A stretch of 64,000 nt of DNA, taken from positions 42,470,001 through 42,534,000 of the forward strand of contig CM114274.1 of assembly GCA_050084515.1 (NCBI GenBank), given 5' to 3'. The notes beneath the pieces are model-generated. The model was given only the letters and a program-made list of their open reading frames with translations, ran no database searches and was not told where the DNA came from. Source of the stretch: Blasia pusilla (lineage: Eukaryota > Marchantiophyta > Marchantiopsida > Blasiales). Of this stretch, positions 32,614-41,659 are shown piece after piece. Within the stretch, counting starts at the first letter, position 1; every line of letters starts with the position of its first letter. A program made the position numbers and the translations under genes.

Positions 32614-33501
32614 TGAGAAAGATGTCAGGGGGTTGGTGGAAATTTGTTGTTTGCAGGTAGGCAAGCGAGTTGCCTTGGTCGGGAGCCCCTGGAGACGCAT
32701 GTGTTGCAGGTGTTTGTCATTTTTTTGTTCGGAAGGCCGTGGGCGGAAGCGCTGTCCGTTTTTCTTAGAGTTTCCTAGTGCACAAGGATTGAGGACAGTG
32801 GCAGAGTGTAGTACAGAGTGGGGCGGCGAGTTTATCAGCGAGAGTGTCTAGAAAGAGCAGGCGTTTAGGTCGGCGGGCGCGGACGGGTGGACGGCGACGA
32901 GCGCAAACGGGCAGACGGTGCCCCCCATCAACGTCGTTGGATGGCAACGTGGTAGGGTTCAGGATGTGGTGACCATGTTACCAGGGTGGAACTACTTACA
33001 TGGTTAGGAGCGCTACGTGGTTGAGCGGGCTTGTACTCAGTTTTTCAGAGTTCACGATGGAGGGTCAGTGCGCATGATGCCGAAGGGTTGTCTGCATCTG
33101 TTGACGAGAGGATCGACATGTTGGTCGAGGAGAGTGTTGTGTTGCAGAGGTTGCCATGTTGGTGGATATACGGCGGTTGCCGCGTAAGGGTCGCATGTAT
33201 GAACCGAGAGTGTCGCTAGGTTAGGTGAGTCAGTTGGGAGGCTCATGGTGAGCTTGAGTGTTGAGTGTGCGTGAGGCCGGGTATGTCATCACGGGATTGA
33301 TGTTAGCATAGGTGAGCTAGTGAGGAGTGTGGGAGACTCTCGGTGAGTCTGAGTGCTTGAGCGGGTGAGATAGGGTTTGTCATCATGGCATTCTTCCAGG
33401 GTTTGGAAGAACGGGATAGTGCTAGTTGTGGTAGTGGTATGACATGGAGTGGAGTGAGATACTGAGGGGTTACCAGTGAGGAGCTACCTCGACATCCATC
33501 C
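32614..33501 (+). mobile_element. Leader of Ty3 copy 2
   Basis: Non-coding leader. The first 145 bp match the leader piece kept at 806-948. The tggtgg.aatt.gttg near 32634-32650 is positioned like a primer-binding site, but I could not match it to a tRNA 3' end. The sequence around 32860-32930 is GC-rich and repetitive. Confidence 0.5.
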
Positions 33502-34134
33502 GTGGCTGGATCGTCATCACTAGACACTAGATCTGGTGACGAGATCGCGGATAGAGACAGTAGTACTTGGCAGGAGATGGACGACATGGGCCATCGGGGC
33601 ATGCGTCGTTTCTCGGGTGCAGTGGGCACCATCGACTTAGATGATTTTATCCAGCAGTTCGACATGTGGTGCGGCTTTCAAGAGATACGGAACCCGACAC
33701 GGTTCAATCCTTTCATGGCATGGAAGGGGTTGTTCCAGCACTTGGAGGGTCCTTCGATGGATGACTACATGGAGTTTTGATCACTATATTCAGTAGAGAT
33801 CGATGCCTGGAGGATGTATTGGGCTCCAAGGTATATGTCCACTAGTGTTCGCAAGGCATATGATGGGATTGTAAGAGGAGAGAGACCCACACCATCAGCC
33901 CGACGACTAGATGGAGAGGAGGACAGTGAGACAGGCGATGTGGCAGAGACCTCTGGTGGTAGAGGGCCACCTAGCTTCAGCCCCACAGTGGAGTTCTTCC
34001 GACAGTTGGGGAAGAGCTGCCAGGGCGTACACACCGACAAGCTGAAGAGTCTACATGATTTTCAGCAACGATCCAGTATTGGTACGGGGTTGTGGACCGA
34101 GAACTATGGAGGAGAGTCCAAGATGCAGTGGTGA
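33502..34134 (+). pseudogene. Ty3 copy 2 Gag
   Basis: Two frames, 33502-33780 and 33814-34134, carry IDLDDFIQQFDMWCGFQ, FNPFMAWKGLFQHLEGPSM, MDDYMEF and, after a stop, VEFFRQLGKSCQGV and KLKSLHDFQQRS. The second half aligns with copy 1 Gag (VEFFAELRASYQGV, RSIHDFHKRPG). It is the capsid region of a Ty3-type Gag, with an indel near the end of the second frame. Confidence 0.75.
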
Positions 34135-34256
34135 TTTACACATCGAAGCCCACATTGAAGGTGGTCTTTGAGTTATCTCAGCGTATTGAGCTCAACATGA
34201 GTGAGGAGCAGGTAGTGACCGCTGGATTTTCTCGAGAGTCGACGGGTCAATGAGCG

Positions 34257-34560
34257 ATGGTAGCCCCACAAGTGCCACAGCGAGCACCAGTACCACGGGA
34301 GCGGGCCGGTGTGCCCAGAGAGCAAGGCGGGTACCGTGAGCCTATGAGGCAACAACCCGTACGTACATATGTTGCCCAGCAGGGACCGATGTGGTCTTGT
34401 TGGACGTGTGGAGGGGTCCATAGGCAGAGAGACTGCCCACAGCATGGGAGAGGACCACGAGCGCCTCCGATTGCTCAGGAGCCACAAAGGATGGCCCCAC
34501 CATAGCACCACTATGACTATTGCCACAAATATGGTCACACTAGGGATAGGTGTTTTGACC
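34257..34560 (+). pseudogene. Ty3 copy 2 nucleocapsid zinc knuckle
   Basis: A Gln/Pro/Arg-rich stretch leads to CWTCGGVHRQRDC (near 34395-34435), a C-x2-C-x3-H-x4-C knuckle. A second, partial knuckle (CHKYGHTRDRC) lies near 34520-34555 after a stop. These bind RNA in Gag. Copy 1 has lost this part. Confidence 0.7.
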
Positions 34561-34775
34561 TTCGCCAAGAGGCACATCCAGAGGTAGGCCGAGGGCCTCG
34601 GGGCGATCGTCCTGGAGGAGGTCATGGAGTCCTTCCTAGACATGGTGGTAGAGGACCACCACCAGCTAGAGGAGATGGAGAAGGAGCACCAAAGCCGGCA
34701 CTTCTCTCACGCATCGATCAGTTGGAGCAGAGGATTGCTCCCATGACGATGATGTAGCTTAGGGAAGGCACGGAG

Positions 34776-36203
34776 TTGCAAGCAACTAGTGTGACTCCAG
34801 CTTCTACCTCTTACCCTGACTCGGGTGAGGATCTCGCCAATATGGTGTTTATGTGTAGTGTAGCCCAGGTTGAGGCACTTGCAGTGGTGACTATGGGTGC
34901 TGCAAGAGGCACCAAGCCACCGAGAGGTGGAGTTGAGATTGACCCACCAGAGGGGATCGATGGGCGGCAGGCCAGGGTTCCACATTCATTCATATTGTCG
35001 GAGGCACTACACACACCATCGATGGTGCCTCGACGACCAACGGTGCCTACAGCTCAGGAACCTACGTCGACGTCACCAGGAGTTGGAGTGACAACTCCTA
35101 TGCCGGCTCGAGTGGAGTCAGTGTCGACCATAGTGTTGGAGGTGGCCACCAGAGTGAGTCAGACTCCACTATTTTCCGCCATAGAGTTGGCGACGTTGGG
35201 AGTTGGACCAGCTGAGGTGTTCCGGCTGGCCACCTCGTTGTGTGAGCGTGGAGAGATGACTGCTTCTTGTTCAAAGATAGTTGAGGAGGTGGTGGACTTG
35301 CCCTCAGAGCCGGTGCTCGGGACATTCCCCACAAAGTCATGGCATGCGGCGGCGGCGAAGTTGGTAGATATGCCAACTCGACCGGCCATAGAGCGAGCAG
35401 TGGTGACACCTGGAGTAGTGTTACTGGATAACCGAGCTGGAGTATTTCGCTTGGTTAGTCCGACGGGGATAGTATACCACCCGCAGTGCGTCCTACTTGA
35501 TTCGGGAGCGCAACCCTTGATGTTAGGGAAGGCGTCGTGTTTAGCGTTGGGGTTACGGAAGGCCGATATTGAGCCTTGTCCCTTCCAGATACAGAACTCG
35601 ATTGGGGGCGTGTCACCCATGCAGTATATGACTCGACATGAGATAGTTGTCAAAGTCCAGCCAGAGCATGCGACGGATAGTGCTATGGTGCGCACACGTG
35701 CGATTACGACACCATCTGAGTCGTACAATGTGTTGGTGGGGAGTATAGTGTTATATCCCCTAGGATTCATCCTGGACTTCTGGGAGGAGACCGTTGCTTA
35801 TCGGCCAGGGTGGCGGTCAGGTGACGGCCGGATGAGTCAGTTACCCGTGCAGTTTGTGGGACGAGGTGGTCAATCACAAGGCGAGTCTGCGACCACGTTG
35901 GCGGCTTTCATAGGTAGTGTTAGCTGGCCAGGAGAGTTGTTGGAGGGGAACGCACATGCGGAGGATGTCCCAGTAGCGGATAGTCCCACGGAGAGCCATG
36001 CCATGGCGGGTGTCTCTTCCCATGTTGGCAAGACCTCTTCACCATTATGGGGTACGACTCGAAAGCTACATAGGAGTGCCAACGACCTTGTGAGGCAGGC
36101 GTGGAGTCGTGTTTTTATCCCGAAGCAGAGAGAGTCACGTGGCGATCGGGCTCTTGGAGTGGAGACGTTGATCCCACTAGATACCACACCCGTTGTGTGG
36201 TAG
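34776..36203 (+). CDS. Ty3 copy 2 linker and aspartic protease (open 475-codon frame)
   Basis: This is the longest intact frame of the element. Residues 1 to about 190 are a low-complexity, Pro/Thr/Val-rich linker. From about 195 (MPTRPAIERA, shared with copy 1) the retropepsin domain follows, with active site CVLLDSGAQPLMLG near residues 240-255 and YNVLVGSIVLYPLGF near 315. It would cleave the polyprotein. The frame ends at a TAG, and the same frame continues into motif I of the methyltransferase 27 bp later, so protease and methyltransferase were probably one polyprotein. It is open but lies within a dead element. Confidence 0.75.
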   Translation: MQATSVTPASTSYPDSGEDLANMVFMCSVAQVEALAVVTMGAARGTKPPRGGVEIDPPEGIDGRQARVPHSFILSEALHTPSMVPRRPTVPTAQEPTSTSPGVGVTTPMPARVESVSTIVLEVATRVSQTPLFSAIELATLGVGPAEVFRLATSLCERGEMTASCSKIVEEVVDLPSEPVLGTFPTKSWHAAAAKLVDMPTRPAIERAVVTPGVVLLDNRAGVFRLVSPTGIVYHPQCVLLDSGAQPLMLGKASCLALGLRKADIEPCPFQIQNSIGGVSPMQYMTRHEIVVKVQPEHATDSAMVRTRAITTPSESYNVLVGSIVLYPLGFILDFWEETVAYRPGWRSGDGRMSQLPVQFVGRGGQSQGESATTLAAFIGSVSWPGELLEGNAHAEDVPVADSPTESHAMAGVSSHVGKTSSPLWGTTRKLHRSANDLVRQAWSRVFIPKQRESRGDRALGVETLIPLDTTPVVW

Positions 36204-37170
36204 TGCCCAGAGGAGGGTGTTAGGGTGTAAGATCTCTTCGGAGGGATTAGCACCGGATTGGCTGCAGTATTGCAGGCAGGCATACGAGTGCATTAGGACC
36301 TTTATGTGGAGAGAGATGAGACCGCACGGCAAGTATCATTACGTCACGTGGCGCGATTGGTCCAGAGGTATCCTGAGTTGTTGCCGGTATTTGCAGTACG
36401 AGGATATCAGCATACACTACCCGCCGACATCTCTTTGGTGGAGGCGCAGGATCTGGATAGAGTTGGCACCATTTATTTGGTGATTGCTAGATGGCCATGT
36501 CAGGGTCATTCATCAGCTGGCGAAGGATTTGGATTGCAGAATCCGAGGTCAGGGATGTTTTGGGAATTGCTGCGAGTAGTACGACACTAGCAAGAGAGTC
36601 AGACATGTTCTCCAATGTACATCTTGGAGAACGTGCCGTTTTTGGGAGACACTTGTGCATGTGTGATGACGAGTGTGTATCGTGTGAGGTCTTGGTTGGG
36701 ACCTGGTGTGTTATTAGATGCGGCGAGAGTTGGATCACATGCTTATCGTCCACGACTATGGTGGACGAACCTGATACCATCAAAGGTACTGAGTCTAGCA
36801 TACGATGGAGTCGAGAGAGCACCACATCTCACAATGGATGCTATTTTGGGCTCAGGGCGTCGATCTTAGGTGGTGACACGGGATGATAGACCACCGTTGG
36901 CCATGGCCAATAGGGTGGGGGAGTTGAGGGCAGCCTTACCTACGTTGGTGAGCTTCCCAGAATCCCATGCCTTTTGTCAGGGAGGGCCAGGCATGATTTG
37001 GGATGAGGTGACCGGCGCATTGGAGGAGCCTACAGTAGATGAGCGTGAGCGTGCCATGGAGTTCGCTACCGGTACTACAACGGTGCGAGGGATGACTGAG
37101 GCATCCCAGAGACAGGTGTTGGGGCAGGCGATGGACCTCAATTGTCTCACATGGATAGTCAGCCTAGGCA
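36204..37170 (+). pseudogene. DNMT3/DRM-like cytosine-C5 methyltransferase domain in Ty3 copy 2
   Basis: About 310 residues are readable in the protease frame, with a few stops. DLFGGISTGLAAVL is the cofactor motif I (36231-36272). WPCQGHSSAG has the catalytic Cys at 36498-36500. YILENVPFLGD is motif VI (Glu-Asn-Val at 36627-36635). RPRLWWTNL (36747-36773) is the motif VIII region. SQRQVLGQAMDLNCL (37104-37148) is the C-terminal motif, as in DNMT3 (LLGRSW-type). The order is I-IV-VI-VIII-X, not the permuted DRM order. Stops at 36201 and 36228, and TAGs near 36298, 36588 and 36867, inactivate it. I infer it modified cytosines in DNA; target context cannot be told. Confidence 0.88.
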
Positions 37171-37330
37171 TGGCTGTGAGTGTCATCCATGCCGTCACGT
37201 CCACGAGTTGGACCGTTGCCTACAGGGTCTGTACATGCATTGGCTGGGGGCAAGACGAGGAGAGATAGGCACCCATGGACTTCCTGGGACGTTGTTCGAG
37301 CAGAGAGTGCGAAGGCGGCTAGAATAGATC
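37171..37330 (+). pseudogene. Deletion junction replacing the first half of RT in copy 2
   Basis: After CLTWIVSLGM the sequence keeps only a short linker (PMDFLGRC) and then jumps at about 37330 to the RT segment DCLYQW. Against copy 1, roughly 0.7 kb is missing, covering the RT fingers and first catalytic-Asp motif (LDLRARYHQL). Confidence 0.7.
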
Positions 37331-38622
37331 GGTTCGGGAGAGATTGCTTGTATCAGTGGTAGTTCTTACCATTTGGGTTGAAGAACGCGCCTGCAGAGTT
37401 TAAGAGAGTGATGGATAGGATTCTAGCTAGCTTGGATTTTGTACGATGTAACATAGATGATATTCTTATCTTCAGTTCCCCGGTTGAGGAGCATGAGCGA
37501 CACTTGGAGGAGGTGTTTCGGTGATTGTAGTTACATGGACTGAAGTTACATCCAGGCAAGTGCAGATTCTTTCAGGAGCAGATTGAGTACTTGGGACACA
37601 CCATATACCCGAGTGGGTTAGGCGTTCAGCTGACGAAGGTAGAGGCTATTGCGCAGATTCCACGCCGTATAGATGTGAGTCGAGTCCGAGCATTTCTTGG
37701 ATTGGAGAACTTCTATCGACGGTATGTCAAGGGTTTTAGTGCGATCGCAAAGTGTTTGACCTTGTTGACGAGACTTGATCAAGTTTGGTTGTGGGGAGAT
37801 TATCAAGAATGAGCATTTCAGCAGCTCAAGGACAGGTTGACGTCCTCACCCATTTTACAGAGACCGGTTAGGGGTCGCCCATTCCAGTTACATATGGATT
37901 GGAGCATGTTGGGTCTAGGAGCAGTGCTTACTAAGAGGGATGACGAGGAGAGGGAGTTCGTTGTGGCTTACGCAAGCCGATCGAACAACATTGTAGAGGC
38001 GAAGTACAGCTCCTACGAGGGAGAGTGCTTGGCTGCAGTGTGGGCCGTGACATATTTCAGGAGCTATTTATTCCGCAACCCTTTCACACTTATCACTGAT
38101 CATCAGTCGTTGAGGTGGTTGATGGAGTCCGACAAGCTTACGGGAAAGCTTGCCATGTGGGCTCTATTACTACAGGAGTATGAGTTTGAGGTGGTTTATA
38201 GGCCAGCTCGGGTGAACCAGGATGCGGATGGGTTGAGTCGTAACCCATGTCGGAGTCAGAGAGACGACACAGCAGCTCGATGGCATGGAGAGAGTGATGA
38301 GGAGATGGTGCCCGGTTGGCATGCATCTGCCTATCTTTGTTGGTTGACTATGGCAGGTCAGCCACAAGTGATGACTCCAATGGTGGGGTTGGATGATGAG
38401 TCTTTGGATTTAGAGGTTAGTGAGAAGGCGACAGGTGGTCGTGATATCCATGACGACGTGGAGGTTTTGGAGTTCTTGCGCACTGGCGTCATAGCAAGTA
38501 CAGTGAATGCTAGGGAGCGGGATTGGATCCTACAGAGAGCCAGGAGGTTCAGGTGGGAGGGGACTCACATTTTTCGAGTATGGGGAGATGGTAGGATACG
38601 AGTGGTACCTCATCCTTCCTAG
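37331..38622 (+). pseudogene. Ty3 copy 2 partial RT, connection and RNase H
   Basis: Residual RT: FLPFGLKNAPAEFKRVMD and NIDDILIFS (the YIDD box with Y changed to N). Then come the connection region (FLGLENFYRRYVKGFS) and RNase H (DWSMLGLGAVL, YASRSNN, ITDHQSLRWLM) in the 261-codon frame 37837-38622. The RT palm is incomplete, so this copy could not reverse-transcribe. Stops at 37522 and 37810 are TGA where copy 1 has CGA; the TAG near 37361 replaces CGG. Confidence 0.85.
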
Positions 38623-38634
38623 CGAGCACGTGTA

Positions 38635-39731
38635 GTGCGACATGCCCATGAGGAGTTGGGACATTTTGGAGTGAAGCGTACTTATAACTTACTCCAGGTT
38701 CAGTATTGGTGGCGCGGCATGCATACTGGGGTACAGCAGTTTGTGGCCAGATGTATGGTATGTGACAGAGTGCAAGCATCCTTCAATGCTCCCACTCCAC
38801 AGTTACATCCTTTGCCGATTATGGGTTTAGGTTATCAGTGGAGTTTAGACTTTGCGGGACCTTTGCCATTGACGGGGCGCCATCATAGGTACGTGTTGGT
38901 CATGGTGGTGCATTTCTCCAAGTGGATAGAGTTGGTGGCACGAGCGAGGGAATAGCTTATGCGTTTCTAGATCGTGTGCTTAGTCACTTTGGTGCACCGG
39001 CAGAGGTGTTGACTGACCAAGGTACCCAGTTCAGGGGAGAGTTTCAGGCCTTGTGTGATCAGGCGCTGATAGATCACTGCACCACGTCTAGAGATCATCC
39101 TAAGGCGGATGGGTTGGCGGAGAGAGTGGTACAGATGGTGAAGAGAGGATTACGCAAGTATAGCTTGCAGCGGGGACAGTTGAGGGAGTGGGACCTACAG
39201 TTACCATGGTTGGCTATGGGTTATTGCTTTAGTCCGCAGGCATCCTTGGCATCATTTTCACCGTACTTTTTGCTCTTTGGGAGAGAGCCAGATTTACCTG
39301 CAACGATTCGACGTGACATGGCGGAGGTGTTAGATCTTGATGATCCAAATGTGTGGGTACAAGCATGTTCTTAGAGGGCGGAGGTTTTTCGCAGAGTTAT
39401 GCCTATGGCCTTTGAGAACTTAGCTATTGCCCAGCATAGAGATACATTGAGGTACACGACCATTCGTGGAGGAGGTTATCGTCCAGGGATTATGAGGTTT
39501 CATCCTAGAGATTACGTGTATTTACAGCATGCGGCACCCACAACGCTAGATGTCACTACAAGGCGCACGATCCTATGTGTGCGCGAGGTATTACCGATCA
39601 GAGTCCTCATGTTGGAGTCACGGGATGGTATGGTTTGGAAGGATCATGTGCGCAATTGTGCGCCATGTCATCTTCCGAACGTAGATGGGATGGTGGATCC
39701 GAGCTTGGCAGTGGTACTTGCAAGCTTGAGG
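38635..39731 (+). pseudogene. Ty3 copy 2 integrase
   Basis: H2C2 zinc finger: HAHEELGHFGVKRTYNLL ... CMVCDRV. The catalytic core has YQWSLDFAGPLP (first Asp), TDQGTQFRGEFQALCDQ (second Asp) and DHPKADGLAERVVQ (Glu of the DDE triad). The C-terminal part follows: LPWLAMGYCFSPQ, RYTTIRGGGYRPG, DYVYLQHA, VLPIRVLML. Breaks are at about 38940 (frame) and 39372 (TAG where copy 1b has CAG). It would insert cDNA into chromosomes. The C-terminal frame 39399-39794 reads on without interruption into the PHD finger. Confidence 0.87.
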
Positions 39732-39872
39732 TGTATGTTGTGCAGATCTGCGAGGGGGGTAGCCACCATGTTGGTATGTGATGGTTGTTCTTGAGGTTGG
39801 CATATGTCATGTCTGACCCCCCCTCTTGATGTGGTTTCCACGAGACGATGGATGTGTCCGAGATGTGTATAG
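39732..39872 (+). pseudogene. PHD finger at the C-terminus of the Ty3 copy 2 polyprotein
   Basis: In the integrase frame, CMLC is followed after 11 residues by CDGC, then GWHMSC and WMCPRC, giving the C4-H-C3 ligand pattern of a PHD finger. The ligand codons are at 39732, 39741, 39777, 39786, 39801, 39810, 39855 and 39864. The hallmark GWH.SCLTPPL and the Trp two residues before the last Cys pair are present. One TGA (39792-39794) interrupts it, where PHD fingers often have Arg, so CGA to TGA is likely. The natural stop is at 39870. PHD fingers usually read methylation state on histone H3 tails; here it occupies the position of the chromodomain in chromoviruses. Confidence 0.88.
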
Positions 39873-39939
39873 GGTAGTAGGTCATGTCAGAGAGATGTGA
39901 TATTTTCTATCTGGAGTTGGGGGGATCCAACTGCCAGCT

Positions 39940-39949
39940 AGGGGGGCGG
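39940..39949 (+). promoter_or_regulatory. Putative polypurine tract of copy 2
   Basis: The G-rich aggggggcgg directly precedes block B. A second G-rich run (ggagttgggggga) lies 20 bp upstream. In LTR elements this tract primes plus-strand DNA just before the 3' LTR. Confidence 0.5.
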
Positions 39950-40086
39950 TTGTGTGATCTCCATGTATATGTATGAGTTGATTTTTATACATGTGTGGAT
40001 TGACCCATATGTGGGGAAGATTGGTGTTGTATGGTGTAGATGTGTTCAGCGATGTATGTTGTGTAGCGATATGTATGCGCACGACA
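39950..40086 (+). repeat. 3' terminal block B of copy 2
   Basis: 137 bp from ttgtgtgatctcc to GCGCACGACA, matching 14307-14443 (minus) and 474-610 (minus). It is followed by the AGGA target duplication. No block A precedes it here. Confidence 0.8.
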
Positions 40087-40090
40087 AGGA

Positions 40091-41200
40091 TATGCAAAAA
40101 AATCGTTGACATCTCCATTACCTATTGAGAGGAGCCCTAATCCATGTCCCATTTCTCCTAATTTTTTTAGGAGAAATTATCCCAAAATATTTTCGGCCAT
40201 CAAGTTCATTCATCCATACAAGCCAAGTTGAGGTAACTAGACAAGAGCCCAAAGCGTCATTAACTTTACGTACGAACATTGGAAGAGCTAAACCTTCGGC
40301 GCGGAAATCTCTCTTCACAATATCAATGATATCAATGGCCCTAGAAGGTTGTTCATCCCAATGTGCATCAAGCCATATATGTCCTACGCATCATATAGAG
40401 GAATCCTCCATGTAGCAATCTGCATTCTAGACCGACTTTGGGCTAATTTCGAGGAATCTGCGCTATCCAAAGGGAAGTAATTGATGGACTAATCTAAGGT
40501 GGAGATGATGGAGCGTATTTTCAAACAAAATAAGTATCTTGAAACCAAGTTGGTTAGGGCTACAATGAAGGTGAAAGTTGAACCCAACTATTAGAAGATG
40601 GTCCATGACTTAAACGATAGGGGATGACATACCCTAGATAGATGGCGAGAGGCAGAAGCAAGAGTCCAAGAGTTGAAGATGATTATGGTGAACTTGATGA
40701 ATGCTCACTGAAAGATTGACAGATATCGTAACCTTGGAGGGAAAATCCATTTTGATTATGGATCATGAATATCTATTCAAGATCTGATTGGAAGACAGAC
40801 CCTACTTTATCTTGGAACTTCTTAGAGTCAGGGTGGAAGACATGCATCACATGTGTCGAGTTGATTGGATTAGTTCCACATGCTAGTTCTAACATATGTT
40901 CGTGTGTCTTTCATATTCAGTTTTTGTAGGAATATGCATCTCGATCATTGAAGTGTGGTTGCCAAATTCCATCCTCGAATAACATAATTTTACGTGTACT
41001 TCGGGCGGTAGAGGAAAATCCAAAGTGGTGATGTTCAAGGAAATATGGTGGATCCAAATTTGTTGGAGTACAATAGGAGATTCCGCTTACGGATTGACTA
41101 TCAAAAGCTCAGAGATTGCAAGAGGAGGCAGAAAAAAACCTTCATATTTTATCCCTCATTAATGAATGGAAGAAAATTGGAGATCCAACTCTAGCTAGGA
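40091..41200 (+). pseudogene. Degenerate coding-like sequence of unknown type
   Basis: Plus-strand fragments between about 40490 and 40760 read as a charged, coiled-coil-like protein (MERIFKQNKYLETKLVRA, RWREAEARVQELKMIM) with several stops. It could be the remains of a retroelement Gag or another transposon gene; I recognise no family. Confidence 0.3.
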
Positions 41201-41334
41201 TGGTGAAAAGATCTTTTGATATCTATTCTATGCGCATTTAGTTGGGAAATGGATACCCAACTACTTGTTGAAGGGAGGCAATTCTCCACTGAAGTCAAGG
41301 AGGAATTCATTAAATATGTGGATAAGGATGGGCA

Positions 41335-41650
41335 TGGTTGCACAAAAACGGACAAGTCCTTCTCTAGGACGGACATGGACGGACAAGTCTGGACATATCC
41401 TCGGACATGGGTTCCAAGAGGTGGGACCCACACTTTTAGTCCATGATGGAAGGCAAGGCAAGAACGAGAGGAGCAATGAGGGAGGAGGGAGTGGAGGTGG
41501 AGCGAGGAAGAAATGGGGAAGTATGAAACAGAATGGCAAGTAAGGGGAATGAGAAAAAAAAAAAGGAAAAGTGGGGCCCATACAGACAAGTCCTTCTATA
41601 GGACGGACATGGACATGTCCACGGACAAGGACTTTGTCCACATGCAACCT
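41335..41650. mobile_element. Possible MITE with GGTTGCA ends
   Basis: The left end ggttgcac...ggacaagtcctt and the right end, read in reverse, ggttgcat...ggacaaagtcctt form imperfect terminal inverted repeats. Both subterminal regions carry ggacaagtccttct.taggacggacatggaca. No coding capacity and no clear target duplication. Confidence 0.4.
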
Positions 41651-41659
41651 TGAGGAAGG

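Larger units (their letters stand above)
32131..40086 (+). mobile_element. Ty3 element copy 2: Gag-PR-methyltransferase-RT-RH-IN-PHD
   Basis: The element runs from TGTCACATCTGAG to GCGCACGACA and is flanked by AGGA on both sides (32127-32130 and 40087-40090), a 4-bp target duplication. Coding order on the plus strand is Gag, zinc knuckle, protease, cytosine methyltransferase, truncated reverse transcriptase, RNase H, integrase and PHD finger. The 5' end carries terminal block A only and the 3' end block B only, so no complete direct terminal repeats are present. Numerous stops and a deletion in RT make it non-autonomous. It is the fullest guide to this family in the window. Confidence 0.88.
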
